From NCBI GenBank assembly GCA_934140575.1, contig CAKPBJ010000002.1, positions 1 through 64,000 on the forward strand: a stretch of 64,000 bases of DNA. Reading direction: 5' to 3'. The translations under genes and the position numbers were made by a program. This DNA is from an uncultured Bacilli bacterium (GTDB lineage: Bacteria > Bacillota_I > Bacilli_A > RF39 > UBA660). The notes under the pieces were generated by a model, which was not told the origin of the DNA, ran no database searches, and saw only the letters and a list, made by a program, of their open reading frames with translations. Shown here in pieces: positions 61,778 to 64,000 of the stretch (position 1 is its first letter; every line of letters begins with the position of its first letter).

Positions 61778-61806
61778 TTTACTAAAAGTTCTATATAGAA
61801 TATAAT
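61778..61806 (+). promoter_or_regulatory. Promoter of the 61835 gene
   Basis: TTTACT (61778-61783), 17-bp spacer, TATAAT (61801-61806), 28 bp before the start codon. Confidence 0.5.
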
Positions 61807-61834
61807 AATATCACAACAAAGGAGGAAATGCTTT

Positions 61835-62185
61835 ATGTCAAAAGCAATCACAAGAATATATAAAGGACCAATTAGAAAATTAATGGTAACAGAAGCTATC
61901 AAAAAAACAGATGGAACATTTTCTTTCAAGATACCAGAACCTGAACAAGCTGAAATAATAAAAAAAGATGCTGAATTTTATATAAACTGGTTTGGAAGTC
62001 AAATATCATTAGATTATAATACAAAGCTTCCAGATTATAATGAAGCAAGAACATATGTGGAAAATATTGCTAAGACAAATCCAGAATTAGCATCTTGTAT
62101 CTATGTAAATGATCAAGAAATTCATTATTCTCATATTATAGAAAACGATGAATTAAAAGTATTAAAAAAAATACATAAGAAGTAG
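61835..62185 (+). CDS. Small hypothetical protein
   Basis: 116 aa, excellent ribosome site (AAAGGAGGAAATG before the ATG-proximal region), own promoter and terminator. Sequence: MSKAITRIYKGPIRKLMVTE, then KIPEPEQAEIIKKDAEFYIN WFGSQISL, and LASCIYVNDQEIHYSHIIEN. It is predicted to be a small alpha/beta cytosolic protein; no family recognised and no membrane or signal segment. Its stop codon is the last three bases of the terminator's 5' arm. Flanked by tRNA-Met and the ClpX-like gene, both on the other strand. Confidence 0.6.
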   Translation: MSKAITRIYKGPIRKLMVTEAIKKTDGTFSFKIPEPEQAEIIKKDAEFYINWFGSQISLDYNTKLPDYNEARTYVENIAKTNPELASCIYVNDQEIHYSHIIENDELKVLKKIHKK

Positions 62186-62212
62186 ATAATAATACCTACT
62201 TCTTTATTTTTT
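62177..62212 (+). terminator. Intrinsic terminator of the 61835 gene
   Basis: AGAAGTAG (62178-62185), 10-nt loop, CTACTTCT (62196-62203), then TTATTTTTTT. The TAG stop (62183-62185) is the end of the 5' arm. Confidence 0.8.
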
Positions 62213-62239
62213 TCTATCTAAAAACATCTATAAAAAATA

Positions 62240-63874
62240 TTAATTATAAATGGTTTTTACTAATTGTTTTTCATAATTCTTAGGATTTTTCACAGTATCT
62301 CCAGTTAATATAATTTCAGAATACTTATCTGGATTTTCCAAAATATCTTGATAAGCCAAAGACGTTGACTCCTCAACCACATTATTTAATCCCCTAGCAC
62401 CAGTCTTCATTTCATATGCTAAAGAAGCAACCTCATCCTTATATTCATCAGTTGCATTTAAAATAACCCCTTCTTTTTCAAATAAACGTTTTTGTATATT
62501 AAGAATAGACTCATCAGATTCATTAAGAATTTTTTTAATAGCTGAAACATCTAAATCATTCATCTTAATAACTCTAATTCTTCCCATAAACTCATCAGGC
62601 ATACCAGCTTTTTCAATAAAATCATTCATCTTAATTTCAGGGCTTTTCAAAACATCATTCCCAAATCCAATTCTAATAGACTTAGCTTTATCACCATATA
62701 CATCAGTAAATGCTCCACCAAAAACCACAATCATATTATCCGTCTTAATAGGAATTCTAGTCTGAGAAAAAACACCAGCCATATTAGGACAAGCATTATA
62801 AACTCCACCCTCTATAAATGGTAAAAGTACATTTAAAACTCCCTTACCACTAATATCAGTCTTACTAAAAGAACCTTTTTTATCAATTTCATCTATAAAA
62901 ATTATTGCATTTTCTGTCTTCTCTAAATTCTTATCACATTTTAAATATAAATTATATAGCTCTTCTTCAATATCAGAACCAGTATAACCAGGAACAGTTA
63001 ACTTAGTAGCATCAATCTTATAAAATGGTCTATCTAAATATTTCGCAATTAAACTCATAAGTTTAGTCTTTCCAACACCTGTACTACCAGTAATTAATAT
63101 TCCCCTATTTCTTAATTCTGGACTATTAATTTTTCTAATAATTTCAGTCACAACTTTAGCACTAGGTTCATCCTGAGAAATTAAAGTACTCCTTATCTTC
63201 TTTAAAATATCTTTAATATCAATAGTTGCCTCAACTTCATTACTTATATTCTGAACCGGTTCCTTTTTCATATCTAATTTTTCTGTTTTCTCACTATTAT
63301 ATATAACTTTCTCATCATCAAACTTATCAAACTCATAAAAATCATCATCAGGGACTTTAAATATATCATCAGATAATCTATCAAATGTAACAATATCATT
63401 AAACCTACTACTTTTATCTTTACTAACATTATTTAAAAAAGGTAATAATTTATATTCACCAGTTTCACACATAGTATCAACTAATTTTTTAAATGAATCA
63501 ACCTTAAACTTAAATATTCCAACATGACCAATATCACTACCAATAGCAACATAAAAGTAATTAATCATATCATCATTATAATCAGAAAGCACATCCTCAG
63601 AAATCATATCAACACATAAAGCCTTAGCCAATTCACCACTACTCATAACATTATATGCTACATACTTATCCATATCATATAAATCATCTATTGAAGTTAA
63701 AATCGAAAAATCCTTTCCTACATTATCACGAAAATATTCACTATTTTTAAAATATTCACCCTCCGCAATACGATCATATTTTAAAAAATATACCCCAACA
63801 TCCATCATTTGTTTTTCTAAAATAATAGCATAATACTTATCTTTTCTATTAGTTCCATTATCATTAATACTCAT
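62240..63874 (-). CDS. ClpX/HslU-like AAA+ ATPase with unfamiliar N-terminal domain
   Basis: 544 aa. The C-terminal about 320 residues are ClpX-like: Walker A in ILITGSTGVGKTKLMSLIAK, the KIDATKLTVPGYTGSDIEEE segment, Walker B in NAIIFIDEIDKKG, GVLNVLLPFIEGGVY, the PDEFMGRIRVI region and the sensor-2 KTGARGLN. The first about 220 residues have no ClpX zinc finger and no recognisable fold. They are acidic and mixed alpha/beta (DKYYAIILEKQMMDVGVYFL; NYFYVAIGSDIGHVGIFKFK), followed by a Lys/Glu linker. No ClpP is nearby and an IGF-type ClpP-binding loop is not obvious, so it may be a stand-alone unfoldase. Monocistronic. Confidence 0.75.
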   Translation of the reverse strand: MSINDNGTNRKDKYYAIILEKQMMDVGVYFLKYDRIAEGEYFKNSEYFRDNVGKDFSILTSIDDLYDMDKYVAYNVMSSGELAKALCVDMISEDVLSDYNDDMINYFYVAIGSDIGHVGIFKFKVDSFKKLVDTMCETGEYKLLPFLNNVSKDKSSRFNDIVTFDRLSDDIFKVPDDDFYEFDKFDDEKVIYNSEKTEKLDMKKEPVQNISNEVEATIDIKDILKKIRSTLISQDEPSAKVVTEIIRKINSPELRNRGILITGSTGVGKTKLMSLIAKYLDRPFYKIDATKLTVPGYTGSDIEEELYNLYLKCDKNLEKTENAIIFIDEIDKKGSFSKTDISGKGVLNVLLPFIEGGVYNACPNMAGVFSQTRIPIKTDNMIVVFGGAFTDVYGDKAKSIRIGFGNDVLKSPEIKMNDFIEKAGMPDEFMGRIRVIKMNDLDVSAIKKILNESDESILNIQKRLFEKEGVILNATDEYKDEVASLAYEMKTGARGLNNVVEESTSLAYQDILENPDKYSEIILTGDTVKNPKNYEKQLVKTIYN

Positions 63875-64000
63875 AACCGTACCTCCTTAAAAATTAATTA
63901 TAAGTAACATAATAATAAAAATCAATATTTTATTAAATTGATATAAAATAAAAATAGAATATTTATTATCCTATCTTTTATATAATCATAATTTTCTATA

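Overview
The window is about 64 kb of very AT-rich bacterial DNA. It fits an anaerobic, gut-type low-GC Firmicutes/Bacilli relative, possibly close to the uncultured lineages near the Mollicutes. The reasons are strong GGAGG-type ribosome binding sites, intrinsic hairpin/T-run terminators, and Bacillus-type genes (HelD, a DnaB-type replication initiator, YhgE/Pip, CpsB/C/D). Radical-SAM and FrhB-type 4Fe-4S proteins suggest anaerobic life. TGA acts as a stop in intact genes (for example the genes ending at 1776, 11010 and 15603) and Trp is TGG, so this is the standard bacterial code and not the Mycoplasma code. The taxonomic placement is inferred. Most genes are on the minus strand.

Layout: (1) 1-5 kb is a defence/decay island. 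It holds a compact CBASS operon (2TM-NUDIX effector, CD-NTase, E2-like protein with a SEC-C tail), an uncharacterised membrane gene, a decayed surface-protein fragment, a decayed XRE regulator and ISL3-type transposase remnants. (2) 5.0-19.8 kb is one 13-gene capsule/exopolysaccharide operon. It has a recognisable promoter (19818-19846) and terminator (5012-5040), chain-length and Tyr-kinase/phosphatase control genes, a priming transferase, four glycosyltransferases, Wzy, Wzx, and two copies of a pyruvyl-transferase/FrhB-like pair, one fused and one split. (3) 20-28 kb holds a tiny membrane peptide, a YhgE/Pip exporter with a TetR regulator and a clear dyad operator, a small OB-like protein, an acidic membrane-anchored protein, a SpoVB-like flippase and an OmpR-type two-component system. 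(4) 28.4-35.5 kb is the most unusual region: a HopA1-like protein, three zinc-ribbon membrane proteins (one with BspA-type leucine-rich repeats), a radical-SAM/SPASM maturase and a small protein with a poly-Asn tail. It may be an undescribed peptide or protein modification system. (5) 35.5-47.9 kb is housekeeping: HelD, phosphohexomutase, CBS/DRTGG pyrophosphatase, HD hydrolase, DnaB-like initiator, PilC/PilD, a YqfQ-like protein and Tgt. (6) 48-52.6 kb holds a giant LRR-containing protein with an internal 141-bp tandem duplication and a broken arylsulfotransferase-like gene. (7) 52.6-64 kb holds topoisomerase IV (parE-parC), gltX, tRNA-Gln(CTG), a DinD-family gene behind a LexA-like box, a VOC protein, tRNA-Met(CAT) and a ClpX-like AAA+ protein with an unfamiliar N-terminal half.

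How genes work together: the CBASS genes would sense phage and disrupt the membrane. The capsule operon supplies assembly genes but no nucleotide-sugar synthesis; the phosphohexomutase at 37.8-39.1 kb may help supply precursors. In at least eight genes the stop codon lies inside the stem of the intrinsic terminator, a consistent architecture in this window. All functional calls come from reading motifs by eye; no database search was possible.
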